Source of the DNA: Lewinella sp. IMCC34183
GTDB taxonomy: Bacteria; Bacteroidota; Bacteroidia; Chitinophagales; Saprospiraceae
NCBI RefSeq assembly: GCF_003390915.1
Contig: NZ_QMEM01000002.1
Location: 496,001-560,000 of the forward strand
DNA: 64,000 nt
Direction of reading: 5' to 3'
Shown here piece after piece: positions 1 through 8,642 of the stretch. The notes beneath the pieces are model-generated. The model had not been told where the DNA came from. It saw only the letters and a program-made list of their open reading frames with translations, and did not search any database. A program made the position numbers and the translations under genes. The number at the start of each line of letters is the position of its first letter. Within the stretch, counting starts at the first letter, position 1.

Positions 1-138
1 GAAAGCAAGTCCGCCCGCAACGACGACTTCAAGCAGAGCGTCAGCAAGGACGTCTATATTCGCGAAGCCGTCAACATCGTGGAGGACATGATCCGCCTCG
101 AAGGAACCGGCGCCGAGAAAGTGGGATACCAGGAGTAG
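1..138 (+). CDS. C-terminal fragment of a probable carboxy-terminal processing protease
   Basis: The first 45 codons are open from base 1 and end at TAG 136-138, so only the tail of a gene lies in the window. The tail reads NDDFKQSVSKDVYIREAVNI, followed by VEDMI and an acidic end. By memory this resembles the extreme C-terminus of Prc/tail-specific S41 peptidases of Bacteroidota, where a KD(I/V)Y..EA.N...DM segment precedes the stop. No catalytic part is visible, so the family call is an inference. It converges on hisS across a strong hairpin. Confidence 0.4.
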   Translation, partial: ESKSARNDDFKQSVSKDVYIREAVNIVEDMIRLEGTGAEKVGYQE

Positions 139-162
139 GTTAGCTTGTAGCAAATAGCATTT

Positions 163-209
163 AGCTAGAAGGGGGTAGTCGCCATCAGTGCGGCTACCCC
201 CTTCTAGCT
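163..209. terminator. Bidirectional hairpin between convergent genes
   Basis: A perfect 16-bp inverted repeat (arms 163-178 and 194-209, sequence AGCTAGAAGGGGGTAG and its complement) with a 15-nt loop lies between the protease fragment and hisS. The right arm covers the hisS stop codon (208-210). A second short pairing, AGCTTGTAG with CTACAAGCT, extends the structure outward. Neither side has a strong T run, so termination efficiency is a guess, but the position between converging genes fits. Confidence 0.6.
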
Positions 210-1557
210 ACAAGCTACCCGCTTCAAGCTCACGAAGCGAACGAGTCGTCTGCTCCCCCGTAGCCATCTCCTTCACCGAGTACTGCATGCTGGCGGCTTC
301 CCGCGAACCGATGATCACGACCCGGGGCGCGTTGCGCTGGTCGGCGTACTTCATCATTTTGCCCAGCTTGGCGGCTTCGGGGTACAGATCGGCGTTGCGG
401 CCGGCCCGCCGGAGCTTGCCGAGGAGCTCAAAGCCGTGGATGAGGCTTTCGTCGTCGAGGCACAGCAGCAGGTAGTCCAGGTCCTTGCTGGCATCCTCCG
501 GGAAGAGTTCCAGTTCTTCCAGCACGTCGTAAATACGTTCCGCCCCGAAGCTGACCCCTACGCCCGACAGGTCGCGCCCGCCGAAGATGCCCGTGAGGTC
601 GGCGTAGCGTCCCCCACCGGCGATGCTGCCCATGCGGATATCCGGGTGCGCGTCGGTATCGACCGCCACTTCGTAGATACAGCCGGTGTAGTAGTCCAGC
701 CCGCGGGCCAGGGTGACGTCGAACTCAAGCCGGTTGGTGAGGCCCCCTACCCGGTCGAAGACCGCCTGCAGTTCGGCAATGCCCCGGCGGCCTACCTCGC
801 TGTCGGCGAGGAGGGGGGCCACCTTTTCCAGGCTCGTGACGCCCAGGAACTGCTTGATCGTGTCTACGGCTGCGGGATCTACCCCCCGGTCCAGCAACTC
901 CTTTTCCACACCGGCTTCCCCGATCTTGTCGAGTTTGTCGATGGCAATGGTAATGTCCATCATGCGGTCGGCGTGACCGGCGATCTCGGCCAGACCGGCC
1001 AGGATCTTGCGGTTGTTCAGGCGGATGACGGTCTTCAGTCCCAGCGTAGCGAACACCTCGTCGAGCAGCTGCGTAAGCTCGGCTTCGTACAACAGGGAGT
1101 CGGAGCCGACCACGTCCGCGTCGCACTGGTAGAACTCGTTGTAGCGCCCCTTCTGCGGCCGGTCGGCCCGCCAGACCGGCGCGATGGCGTACCGCTTGAA
1201 GGGGAAGGCCAGGTCGTTCTGGTGCATCACCACGTAGCGGGCAAAGGGTACGGTAAGGTCGTAGCGCAATCCCCGCTTCGAGATCTGCGGCAGCACGGCG
1301 TCGCTCTGCTGGTCGGCGAGTTGTTGCGGGTCGGCCTTGCGCAGGAAGTCGCCGTTGTTGAGCACCTTGAAGAGCAGCCGGTCGCCTTCCTCCCCGTACT
1401 TGCCGGTGAGGGTACTGAGGTTCTCCATCACCGGCGTCTCGATGGGCTGGAAGCCGTAGCGGCGAAAGTGCCGGCGGATGACGTCAAAAATGTAGTCGCG
1501 CCGCCGCACTTCGTGGGGCAGAAAATCGCGGGTGCCTTTGGGGATGGACGGTTTCAT
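208..1557 (-). CDS. hisS: Histidyl-tRNA synthetase
   Basis: Class II aminoacyl-tRNA synthetase that charges tRNA-His with histidine in the cytoplasm. The 449-residue protein opens with KGTRDFLP, the usual HisS beginning. It then shows the motif-2 region RGLRYDLTVPFARYV, the histidine-specific ARGLDYYTG segment and the motif-3 region GGGRYADLTG. The C-terminal ~100 residues are the anticodon-binding domain (LLLCLDDES... ADLYPEAAKLGKMMKYAD). The length is typical for the family. The start at 1557 fits homologous N-termini (MKPSIPKGTRDF). It is a single gene, convergent with the upstream protease fragment and followed on the same strand side by the sigma-like/TPR gene. Confidence 0.97.
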   Translation of the reverse strand: MKPSIPKGTRDFLPHEVRRRDYIFDVIRRHFRRYGFQPIETPVMENLSTLTGKYGEEGDRLLFKVLNNGDFLRKADPQQLADQQSDAVLPQISKRGLRYDLTVPFARYVVMHQNDLAFPFKRYAIAPVWRADRPQKGRYNEFYQCDADVVGSDSLLYEAELTQLLDEVFATLGLKTVIRLNNRKILAGLAEIAGHADRMMDITIAIDKLDKIGEAGVEKELLDRGVDPAAVDTIKQFLGVTSLEKVAPLLADSEVGRRGIAELQAVFDRVGGLTNRLEFDVTLARGLDYYTGCIYEVAVDTDAHPDIRMGSIAGGGRYADLTGIFGGRDLSGVGVSFGAERIYDVLEELELFPEDASKDLDYLLLCLDDESLIHGFELLGKLRRAGRNADLYPEAAKLGKMMKYADQRNAPRVVIIGSREAASMQYSVKEMATGEQTTRSLRELEAGSL

Positions 1558-1618
1558 GACCGCGAAGGTAGGGAAGTACGCAGTCTACGGGGAGCAACGG
1601 AAGCACGCCGGTACCCGG

Positions 1619-2770
1619 CTACAGGGCCCCGAGCAGTTCCCGGGCCCGGTCGGCGTAGGGATGATCCGCCTCCCCGGCAATGCCGCGCAGCAGGCCCGTG
1701 GCCCGCGCCCGGTCGCCGGCGGCAAGGAGCGCCAGCGCCCGGTACCAGGCGGCCGGGGCGGCGTAGGGGCCCGGATCCTCTACCCGCGCCAGCCATTCCC
1801 GCGCCCGGGTCGGATCCCCGAGCTCTAGGGCGGTGACGCCCAGGTAGAGGGGCGCGGCGGGGTAGGCATCGGCGGTGGGCAGCAACTCGTCGTAGGCGGT
1901 GCGGTAGTCGCCGCGGTCGTAGTAGTACAGGATGCGCTCCAGATCACGCTCCTCGCTGGTGGCGGGTGGTGTGGTCTCAAAAACATTCGGGTACGGATCG
2001 AAGAAATCGGCGTACAGCCCCTCCGGCGCCGCGTTGGCGTAGAAGGTATCGTACAACAGGTACAGCAGGACGCCCGTGAGCAGGCCCGCCACCACGATCG
2101 CCGGCGTCGGCAGGCCCAGCGTCCGGCGGCGACGGCGCGGGGATAGGCGCACATCAGCCGTTTCCGGCGCGGGCGCGGGTGCGGGGTCCTCTTCTTGCTC
2201 TGGCTCTTCCCGGCCTAGTGTTTCCATCAGATCCTGGCGGCCGGCCACCCGCAGGGCCGGGCGGTAAAGCAGCGCGCCGCCCGGTACGCTGGCCTCGAGG
2301 TCGTAGCGGCAGGCGTCGATCTGGTCGCTCAGCTCGTCGATCTCCCCCTCCCGGTCGAGGGCCCGGGCGATTGCGCCGGCCTCCATCTGGTGGTAGTCGG
2401 CCAGCAGCAGCAGGTCGCGGCAGTCGGCGTCCGCCTTCAGAGCCGCCAGAAGCTGCTGGCCGCGCGCGTCGAGGTGTACCGGCTCCGGCAGGTAGGCCAG
2501 GGGCTCGTCGCCGAGAGGAAATTCCTCGGCCACCGCATCGGCGGTCCCGCCGAAGTACCGTTCCGCTACCGTGGTAAGGTAGGGGTAGACGTCGCCCGCA
2601 TAGGGCCGCTCCTCGCGGAGCCGCGCCTCGTACCAGCCGATCAGGGCCCGCCGGTAATTGAGCAGGGTATTGGCTTCGGGGTACCCCCGCTCTTCGGCCC
2701 AGTCGAGGTAATCGGACAGGTAGGTGCCGTAATGTTGCCGCAGCTCAGCCAGCAGTCGACCGTCTTGCAT
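1619..2770 (-). CDS. Sigma-like N-terminal domain fused to a membrane segment and TPR domain
   Basis: The 383-residue protein starts at ATG 2770; the longer frame to 2959 would overlap csbD antisense. Residues 12-163 align by eye with the ECF sigma factor at 17193-17753. PYLTTVAERYF matches the region-2 RTYLFSIGKRL, and DCRDLLLLADYHQMEAGAIARAL matches the region-4 PCREILTLYYYHHYPIESIADAV. Region 4 is degenerate, lacking the basic recognition helix. An acidic Pro/Glu linker, an Arg cluster (residues 212-216) and one membrane helix (about 222-241) follow. The rest is a TPR-like periplasmic domain, much like that of the anti-sigma protein at 17763. It therefore looks like a sigma/anti-sigma relative combined in one chain. 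Function is not known; the role in envelope signalling is inferred. Confidence 0.6.
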   Translation of the reverse strand: MQDGRLLAELRQHYGTYLSDYLDWAEERGYPEANTLLNYRRALIGWYEARLREERPYAGDVYPYLTTVAERYFGGTADAVAEEFPLGDEPLAYLPEPVHLDARGQQLLAALKADADCRDLLLLADYHQMEAGAIARALDREGEIDELSDQIDACRYDLEASVPGGALLYRPALRVAGRQDLMETLGREEPEQEEDPAPAPAPETADVRLSPRRRRRTLGLPTPAIVVAGLLTGVLLYLLYDTFYANAAPEGLYADFFDPYPNVFETTPPATSEERDLERILYYYDRGDYRTAYDELLPTADAYPAAPLYLGVTALELGDPTRAREWLARVEDPGPYAAPAAWYRALALLAAGDRARATGLLRGIAGEADHPYADRARELLGAL

Positions 2771-2845
2771 AAGGGAGGAGATTGCACGGGTTCGAACACC
2801 GCCGGGGCTGCTCCCGTTTGCACTGATACACCAAATCCAAGTATC

Positions 2846-3037
2846 ATGAGTGCACAGGGAGATAAAATTCGCGGCGACTGGAACCAAGTTAAGGGCAAGG
2901 CCAAGCAAGAATACGGCCAGCTCACCGACGACGACCTGAAATACCAGGAAGGCAAGCACGACGAGTTCGTGGGCAACCTTCAGAAGAAGCTGGGCAAGAC
3001 CAAGGATGAAGTGAAGAGCTGGATCGACAGCCTGTAG
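2846..3037 (+). CDS. CsbD family stress protein
   Basis: A small hydrophilic protein of 63 residues. KIRGDWNQVKGKAKQEYGQL is the classic CsbD start, and LQKKLGKTKDEV closes it. CsbD proteins are abundant general-stress proteins of unknown biochemical role. The start at ATG 2846 follows the family N-terminus (MS...GDKIRGDWNQ); upstream in-frame codons run antisense through the neighbouring gene. It is a monocistronic gene divergent from the sigma-like/TPR gene and followed by two hairpins. Confidence 0.92.
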   Translation: MSAQGDKIRGDWNQVKGKAKQEYGQLTDDDLKYQEGKHDEFVGNLQKKLGKTKDEVKSWIDSL

Positions 3038-3070
3038 GCCCCCGGCTCCAGTCAGCCCATCAAGAAAAGC

Positions 3071-3124
3071 CGTCCGAACCGCCCTTCGGACGTGCTGCGT
3101 AGGCGGACCCTAACCGGTCCGCCT
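3071..3124 (+). terminator. Double hairpin terminator after csbD
   Basis: There are two successive perfect stems: CGTCCGAA/TTCGGACG (3071-3078 with 3085-3092) and AGGCGGACC/GGTCCGCCT (3101-3109 with 3116-3124). The second is followed directly by ATTTCATTTT. This arrangement fits a rho-independent terminator for csbD. Confidence 0.75.
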
Positions 3125-3143
3125 ATTTCATTTTCCAATCCCC

Positions 3144-3167
3144 CCCGCACCCGCGCTCCGCCGCCCC
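3144..3167 (+). repeat. Copy of the GC-rich upstream element
   Basis: CCCGCACCCGCGCTCCGCCG lies about 140 bp before the transketolase start. It is one of ten related elements in the window (family description in the findings). Confidence 0.5.
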
Positions 3168-3302
3168 ACCCCACCGGGAAATCGGAAAACCGGACCAATG
3201 CGCGCCACCCCCGGGAAACAAAACCCGGGTCGATGCCTTACAACTACTTAAATTCGCGGCTTCCCCGCCGGCCCCGGCACCGCACAAAATCACACCCACT
3301 TT

Positions 3303-4166
3303 ATGGCAGACATTAAAGAACTGAAGAAAATCGCCCAGCAGGTACGCCGCGACATCATCCGCGAAGTATACGGTTGTCAGAGCGGCCACCCCGGTGGTGC
3401 CCTGGGTAACGCCGACCTCCTCGTCGCCCTCTACTTCGAGGTAATGAAGCACGACCCCTCCTTCAACATGGAGGCCGAGGGGGAAGACGCCTTCTTCCTC
3501 TCCAACGGGCACATCTCGCCCGTCTTCTACAGCGTACTCGCACGCTCCGGCTACTTCCCCGTGGAGGAGCTCAAGACCTTCCGCGCCATCGATAGCCGCC
3601 TGCAGGGTCACCCCACCACCCACGAGGGACTACCCGGCGTACGCGTGGCCTCCGGCTCCCTGGGACAGGGCGTCAGCGTAGCCTGCGGCATGGCCCTGGC
3701 CAAGAAAATGAGCGGCGACGACCGCACGGTCTTCGTACTCACCGGCGACGGCGAGCAGCAGGAAGGACAGATCTGGGAAGCCGCCCTCTTCGCCCCCGAC
3801 AAGAAGCTCGACAACCTCGTGCTCATCGTGGACGATAACGGACAACAGATCGACGGATCCACCAAGGACGTGATGTACATGGGCTCCTTCGCCGACAAGT
3901 ACAAGGCCTTCGGCTGGGACGTGATGAAGATGAACGGCAACGATATGGAGGAAGTGGTCACCACCCTCAAGAAGTGCCAGACCAAACGCAACGGACAGCC
4001 TACCTGCATCGTGATGCAGACCGAAATGGGTATGGGCGTAGACTTCATGATGGGCTCCCACCACTGGCACGGCAAAGCCCCCAGTAAGGAGCAGGCCATC
4101 GACGCCCTTGGCCAGCTGGAGGAAACCCTAGGCGACTTCCCCGCCGAAGAGGAACTCGTACCCTAG
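3303..4166 (+). CDS. Transketolase, N-terminal subunit
   Basis: Thiamine diphosphate-dependent transfer of two-carbon units in the pentose phosphate pathway. This 287-residue half carries the TPP-binding part, with SGHPGGALGNADLL near the start, SNGHISPVFYSVLARSG, and GDGEQQEGQIWEAALFA, which is the Gly-Asp-Gly TPP/Mg motif. It ends before the pyrimidine-binding domain, which is encoded by the next gene 65 bp downstream. Split transketolases of this kind are common in Bacteroidota, archaea and Gram-positive bacteria. The pair is evidently one operon. Confidence 0.95.
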   Translation: MADIKELKKIAQQVRRDIIREVYGCQSGHPGGALGNADLLVALYFEVMKHDPSFNMEAEGEDAFFLSNGHISPVFYSVLARSGYFPVEELKTFRAIDSRLQGHPTTHEGLPGVRVASGSLGQGVSVACGMALAKKMSGDDRTVFVLTGDGEQQEGQIWEAALFAPDKKLDNLVLIVDDNGQQIDGSTKDVMYMGSFADKYKAFGWDVMKMNGNDMEEVVTTLKKCQTKRNGQPTCIVMQTEMGMGVDFMMGSHHWHGKAPSKEQAIDALGQLEETLGDFPAEEELVP

Positions 4167-4231
4167 CCCGCCCCGGCACCCCGGCCCGTCAGCGGCCCAT
4201 TTTCATCAATCAACCAAGAATATTCTAGCGT

Positions 4232-5191
4232 ATGCTAACCCTCGATAAACTGAAATCCACCGGCAAGAAAGCCACCCGTGACGGCTTCGGCGCCGGCCTA
4301 AAGGCCGCCGGCGACGCCAACGATAAGGTGGTCATGCTTACCGCCGACCTGCGCGGCTCCATGAAATCGGAAGACTTCATCACCACCTACCCCGACCGCT
4401 TCATCCAGTGTGGCATCTCCGAAGCCAACATGATGGGCGTAGCCGCAGGCCTGGCCACCGCGGGCAAGATCCCGATGACGACCACCTTCGCCAACTTCAG
4501 CACCGGCCGCGTCTACGACCAGATCCGCCAGTCCATCGCCTACAGCGACAAGAACGTCAAGATCTGCGCCAGCCACGCCGGCCTGACCCTCGGAGAAGAC
4601 GGTGCCACCCACCAGATCCTGGAAGACATCGGCATGATGCGCATGCTCCCCGGCATGACCGTCATCAACCCCTGCGACTACAACCAGACCAAGGCCGCCG
4701 TACAGGCCATCGCGGAGTACGAAGGCCCGGTTTACCTGCGCTTCGGCCGGCCGAGCTGGCCCATCTTCATCCCCGAGGATACCAAATTCGAGATCGGCAA
4801 GGCCCTGCAACTCAGCGAGGGAACCGACGTGACGATCTTCGCTACCGGACACCTGGTCTGGAAAGCCGTCGAGGCCGCCCGCCAGCTGGAGGAGGAAGGC
4901 ATCAGCGTCGAACTGATCAACATTCACACGATCAAGCCCCTCGACGAGGAGGCCGTCATCGCCAGTGCCAAGAAGACCGGCGCGGTAGTGACCTGTGAGG
5001 AGCACAACATGTACGGCGGACTTGGCAGTGCCATCGCCGAATGCCTCAGCAAGCACCAGCCGACCCGGCAGGAGTTCGTGGCTACGAAGGACACCTTCGG
5101 TGAATCCGGCGAAGCCGAAGAGCTGCTCGAGAAGTACGGCCTCGGCACCAAGGACGTGGTCGCTGCCGCCAAGCGACTGCTCGGTAAGTAG
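4232..5191 (+). CDS. Transketolase, C-terminal subunit
   Basis: Second half of the split transketolase (319 residues). It contains the pyrimidine-binding domain (ADLRGSMKSEDF, ERF-type FIQCGISEANMMGVAAGLA with the catalytic Glu, TFANF) and the C-terminal transketolase domain (VTIFATGHLV, INIHTIKPLD, GGLGSAIAECL). It would combine with the preceding gene product to form the active enzyme. It is followed by a strong terminator, which closes the two-gene operon. Confidence 0.95.
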   Translation: MLTLDKLKSTGKKATRDGFGAGLKAAGDANDKVVMLTADLRGSMKSEDFITTYPDRFIQCGISEANMMGVAAGLATAGKIPMTTTFANFSTGRVYDQIRQSIAYSDKNVKICASHAGLTLGEDGATHQILEDIGMMRMLPGMTVINPCDYNQTKAAVQAIAEYEGPVYLRFGRPSWPIFIPEDTKFEIGKALQLSEGTDVTIFATGHLVWKAVEAARQLEEEGISVELINIHTIKPLDEEAVIASAKKTGAVVTCEEHNMYGGLGSAIAECLSKHQPTRQEFVATKDTFGESGEAEELLEKYGLGTKDVVAAAKRLLGK

Positions 5192-5213
5192 ACCTACCCG
5201 GTCGTGACCGACG

Positions 5214-5256
5214 AAAAGGATTGGAGGGGCCTCGCGCCGCTTCAATCCTTTTTTAT
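5214..5256 (+). terminator. Rho-independent terminator of the transketolase operon
   Basis: AAAAGGATTG (5214-5223) pairs with CAATCCTTTT (5243-5252), and the transcript then runs into TTTATTTT. The position, 22 bp after the transketolase stop, and the T-rich tail make this a convincing terminator. Confidence 0.85.
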
Positions 5257-5279
5257 TTTACACCACCAACTCAGAAATC

Positions 5280-5867
5280 ATGCCCGACAAACCACTGAAG
5301 GTCACCCTGGCCAATAAAGATTACCAACTTAAGCAGATCCTCGAACTGCAACAGGCCAACGTACTCGAGCACGTCGACGCGGACACCGCAAGCTCCCAGG
5401 GTTTCGTAACGGCAACCCACGACCTGCCCCTGCTCAAGAAAATGACGGCCGCAGCCTCCTCCGTGGTTGCCCAGCGGGACCGTAAGGTGCTAGGCTACTG
5501 TCTGGCTATGACGCGCGATTTCTCCCGTGACGTGGCCGTCCTCACCGCCCTCATCGCCCGGCAGGACAACCTCAAGCACCGCGGCAAGCCCCTCGGAGAG
5601 AGCGGCTACCTGATCATGGGGCAACTCTGCGTGGCCAAGGAAGCCCGCGGACAAAAGCTGGCCGACCGGATGTACAAGTACCTGCGCGGCTGCTACCACC
5701 CCCGCTTCCCCTACTGCGTAACGGCCATCGACGAGCGAAATACCCGCTCGCTGCACGTCCACCGACGCATCGGTTTCGAGGAGCTGGACCGCTTCAGCAG
5801 CCCGGACGGCCGCAACTGGGTGCTCGTGATCTGGAACTGGCGCGACGGGTTGGAGGAGTACGCCTAG
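5280..5867 (+). CDS. GNAT family N-acetyltransferase
   Basis: A 195-residue protein with a GNAT fold. The GQLCVAKEARGQKLADRMYKYL stretch is motif A (acetyl-CoA pyrophosphate loop, R..GxA type), and AIDERNTRSLHVHRRIGFEEL is motif B with the usual N...H.R.GF ending. The acceptor substrate cannot be told. The gene has no partner on its strand, and its stop overlaps by 4 bp the stop of the convergent lipoprotein gene. Confidence 0.85.
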   Translation: MPDKPLKVTLANKDYQLKQILELQQANVLEHVDADTASSQGFVTATHDLPLLKKMTAAASSVVAQRDRKVLGYCLAMTRDFSRDVAVLTALIARQDNLKHRGKPLGESGYLIMGQLCVAKEARGQKLADRMYKYLRGCYHPRFPYCVTAIDERNTRSLHVHRRIGFEELDRFSSPDGRNWVLVIWNWRDGLEEYA

Positions 5868-6346
5868 CGGACCGCATCGCCGGTCGGAGCCGCGGCGAGT
5901 TCCGCCCCCTCGACGTAGGGCACCCCGGGGAGCAGGTTGATCGCGTCGGCCTGGGGCACGTGGAGGTGTACGTAGAAGTCACTGTTCAGATCCACGACGA
6001 TCATCTGGTGGCCCAAGTAAACGACCTTGGCCCGATCGATGGTCTGGGGAAACTCGATGTCGCCAACCGCGTCGAAGCTGAACGTACGCTCGTACTTGCG
6101 GTGGTCGAAGGTAAAGGTCAGGCTCTCCGTACCATCCGCCTCCTCGTGCACCTCTACATCCCGTACCTCACCCACGGCGGCAAAGCCCCGGTCGGCTACC
6201 GTAGCCGCGGCGGGGAGCCCCTCGTTGTATTCCTCAACCAGGGTTTCCGCGTCGACGCCGGTGACGGGCAAGTCGTCGTCTTCGCAGGAGGCCAGGAGGA
6301 GACAGGCGCCCAGCAGGGCGGGAAGGTACAGGGGGGGAAAGCGCAT
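5864..6346 (-). CDS. Uncharacterised lipoprotein
   Basis: 160 residues with a lipoprotein signal (hydrophobic stretch then LLASC, lipidated Cys at residue 21) followed by an acidic EDDD tether, which in Bacteroidota often marks export towards the surface. The rest is a soluble domain with alternating beta-like segments (SLTFTFDHRKYERTFSFDAV). No family was recognised. It is monocistronic and convergent with the GNAT gene. Confidence 0.75.
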   Translation of the reverse strand: MRFPPLYLPALLGACLLLASCEDDDLPVTGVDAETLVEEYNEGLPAAATVADRGFAAVGEVRDVEVHEEADGTESLTFTFDHRKYERTFSFDAVGDIEFPQTIDRAKVVYLGHQMIVVDLNSDFYVHLHVPQADAINLLPGVPYVEGAELAAAPTGDAVR

Positions 6347-6479
6347 CGTTGGTTGTGTTGGTAGTGTTCGACGTGAAAGCTCCCGGAAACTACGGCTTTA
6401 TCGCCGATTTGTCAAGGGCTGTCCCCAGGCAACCGCGGGCGGGTACGGGTGTTACTGATGTAGATACAATAATTCAGTC

Positions 6480-7352
6480 ATGCGCCACCGCACCGTTGCC
6501 CGCGTTCTTCCCGCACACGCCCTGAATATGGGTGCCTTCGCGGTCCACCAGCCCCTCCCCACCCAGCGGGTGGACCAGATCGATCCCTTTCTCCTGTTGC
6601 ACCACTTCGGTCCCTTCCCGGTGGAGGCCGGCGGGCGCGACCCCCTGGACCTTGGGCCCCACCCGCACCGCGGCTTCGAGCCGGTGACCTTCCTGTACCA
6701 GGGGGGAATGCGCCACCGCGACAGCCGGGGCAATACGGGGCACCTCCGGGCCGGCGACGTGCAGTGGATGACGGCCGGCATGGGCATCATCCACAGCGAA
6801 CGGGCCAGTAGAGAATTTATGGAGACGGGGGGAACGATGGAGGGTATCCAGTTGTGGGTGAACCTGAGCCCCGCCAACAAGATGGTCCAGCCCCGCTACC
6901 AGGACCTGAAGGCGGCTTCCATCCCAACGGTCGAGCTGCCCGGGGGAGGCGTACTCCGCCTCGTGGCGGGAGCGTACGGCGGGGTCGCGGGTGCGGCGCA
7001 GACCCACGAATCCGTACTTGCCTGGCAACTGGAGCTGCCGGCCGGGGTTGCCACGGACCTTGCTATCCCCAAAACCTATAACGCTGCCGCCTACCTGCTG
7101 GACGGCGGGGTAGCCACCCAATCGGGGCTGCCGCAGGACGCCCGTACCCTGCTTGAGTTCCGCCACGACGGCGATACCATCCACCTGGAAAACACCGGGG
7201 GCGAAGCCGCCCGCGTGCTCGTCCTGGGCGGCCAGCCCATCGGCGCCCCGGTCGTGAGCCACGGCCCCTACGTCATGAACAACCAGACGGAGATCATGCA
7301 GGCGATGCGGGACTACGGGATGGGAAAGATGGGCTTCTACGTAGAGGAGTGA
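6480..7352 (+). CDS. Pirin family protein
   Basis: A 290-residue bicupin of the pirin family. The metal-binding cupin is clear: HHFGPF, then GPHPHRGFEPVTFLYQGG and GMGIIHSE supply the His/Glu ligands. The second half keeps the pirin C-terminal cupin (RVLVLGGQPIGAPV...YVMNN). Pirins act as quercetin dioxygenases or as protein-binding regulators; which applies here cannot be decided. It stands alone, with a dispersed repeat copy immediately downstream. Confidence 0.93.
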   Translation: MRHRTVARVLPAHALNMGAFAVHQPLPTQRVDQIDPFLLLHHFGPFPVEAGGRDPLDLGPHPHRGFEPVTFLYQGGMRHRDSRGNTGHLRAGDVQWMTAGMGIIHSERASREFMETGGTMEGIQLWVNLSPANKMVQPRYQDLKAASIPTVELPGGGVLRLVAGAYGGVAGAAQTHESVLAWQLELPAGVATDLAIPKTYNAAAYLLDGGVATQSGLPQDARTLLEFRHDGDTIHLENTGGEAARVLVLGGQPIGAPVVSHGPYVMNNQTEIMQAMRDYGMGKMGFYVEE

Positions 7353-7397
7353 GCTTGGGGGAGCGGCCCAGGTATTCGTCGCTGCGCGATTTAGGAA

Positions 7398-7572
7398 GGT
7401 TAACCACTGAGGCTTCGCTTCACAGAGGTGACACAGCCTAGAGAAGGGGTGTACGGGTGGGCCGTTGGCCCGCCAATAATCTGCGCAATCCTATTGTTCT
7501 GCGGGAAGTTGCCGGAGGCAGCAGCGAAGCTACTCTGTGCACATCTGTGCCGGAGCGCAGCGAGAGCTGTGC
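7398..7572 (-). repeat. Solo inverted copy of the 210-bp intergenic repeat family
   Basis: GGTTAACCACTGAGGCTTCG followed by a CACAGAGGTG box, a GGGTGGGCCGTTGGCCCGCC core and a CTCTGTGCACATCTGTGC box match, in inverse orientation, the four-copy array at 47099-47918. It is diverged from those copies. No coding frame through it is credible. Confidence 0.7.
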
Positions 7573-7722
7573 TAGCCCACCAAAAGTTTTGGGTTAAATA
7601 TCAGACACCCAATGCTGTCAAAGGATGATACCGCTCCGCCTGCTAGAACCCACGGACCAGCCTGTCCAGAGCAAGCGAAGCGAGTATGCCCAGAGCGTAT
7701 CCACCTCCGGGTTCCCGCAAAA

Positions 7723-7808
7723 CCCGGCACCCGCGCCCCGCCGCCCACCAACCCGAACTCCGACAACCCGTAACCCGACCATCAACCCAACAACTTTCCG
7801 TACCTTGC
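7723..7808 (+). promoter_or_regulatory. Upstream region of parA: GC-rich element plus -7 box
   Basis: CCGGCACCCGCGCCCCGCCG, a copy of the GC-rich upstream element, sits at 7724-7743. TACCTTGC at 7801-7808, 22 bp before the parA ATG, resembles the Bacteroidota -7 element TAnnTTTG with one or two mismatches. No clear -33 TTG was seen. Confidence 0.45.
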
Positions 7809-7829
7809 GGCCCACACCAAGCACCTTGC

Positions 7830-8636
7830 ATGGCAACTGTATTAAGCTTACTGAACCACAAAGGCGGCGTCGGAAAAACCACCAGCGCCATCAACATCGG
7901 AGCCGGACTAGTCGAATTAGGAAAACGGGTACTGCTCGTGGACCTCGATCCGCAGGCTAACCTGAGCCTGAGCCTTGGTATCCCCCGCCAGCCGGTCACC
8001 ATCTACGAGAGTATGATGGGCGAGTCGGACCTGGTCCCCTTCGAGATCAAGCCGAACTTCCACGTGATCACCTCCAGCCTCGACCTATCGAGCGCCGAGA
8101 TGGAACTCGTGAACGAGGCCGGCCGGGAGTTCATCCTGCGCGAGCTCTTCGCCAACGTTGACGAGGACTACGACTTCATCATCATCGATTGCCCGCCGAG
8201 CCTTGGCCTGCTCACGCTTAACGCGCTGACCAGCAGCCAGCAGGTGATCATCCCGCTACAGACCGAGTTCCTCGCCATGCAGGGACTGGCCAAGATCAAG
8301 CAGGTCATTCAGAAGGTGAAGCTGCGCCTCAACAAGGAACTGCACATCAGCGGCGTACTTGCCACCATGTACGACCAGCGCAAAGTGCTGAACCGCGACG
8401 TAGTGGAAACGATAAAAAAGTACTTCGGCCCGCTGCTCTTCGAAACTTACATTCGGGATAACGTTTCTCTTGCGGAGGCCCCGGCCAACCGGCAGGACAT
8501 TTTTACCTACAGCCGGTCGAGCCACGGCGCCAAGGATTACCTCAAAGTTTGTAAGGAAATCCTCGCACGGACGGAGAACCCCATCCAGAACCGCCCGCGC
8601 AAACAAGACCAACCCGCCACGACCCCCGTCAAGTAA
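7830..8636 (+). CDS. ParA/Soj family ATPase
   Basis: A 268-residue deviant Walker A ATPase that partitions DNA or other cargo. KGGVGKTT at residues 11-18 is the deviant Walker A motif, LLVDLDPQANLS is Walker A', and IIIDCPPSLGLLT is Walker B. ATG 7830 was chosen because MATVLSLLNHKGGVGKTT is the family start; the open frame further upstream runs through the promoter region. The gene is followed after 6 bp by a protein with a ribbon-helix-helix-like C-terminus rather than a ParB. Confidence 0.93.
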   Translation: MATVLSLLNHKGGVGKTTSAINIGAGLVELGKRVLLVDLDPQANLSLSLGIPRQPVTIYESMMGESDLVPFEIKPNFHVITSSLDLSSAEMELVNEAGREFILRELFANVDEDYDFIIIDCPPSLGLLTLNALTSSQQVIIPLQTEFLAMQGLAKIKQVIQKVKLRLNKELHISGVLATMYDQRKVLNRDVVETIKKYFGPLLFETYIRDNVSLAEAPANRQDIFTYSRSSHGAKDYLKVCKEILARTENPIQNRPRKQDQPATTPVK

Positions 8637-8642
8637 CCAGCA

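Noticed and set aside
436-1836. 466-codon plus-strand frame opposite hisS
   Set aside because: Antisense shadow of a well-supported gene; composition reflects third-position G+C bias.
2783-2803. tRNA T-loop-like GGGTTCGAACACC
   Set aside because: The T-stem does not pair and no acceptor, D or anticodon arm can be built around it.
7428-7628. 66-codon frame in the intergenic repeat
   Set aside because: Lies wholly within the dispersed repeat; the corresponding frames in the 47-kb copies are not conserved.
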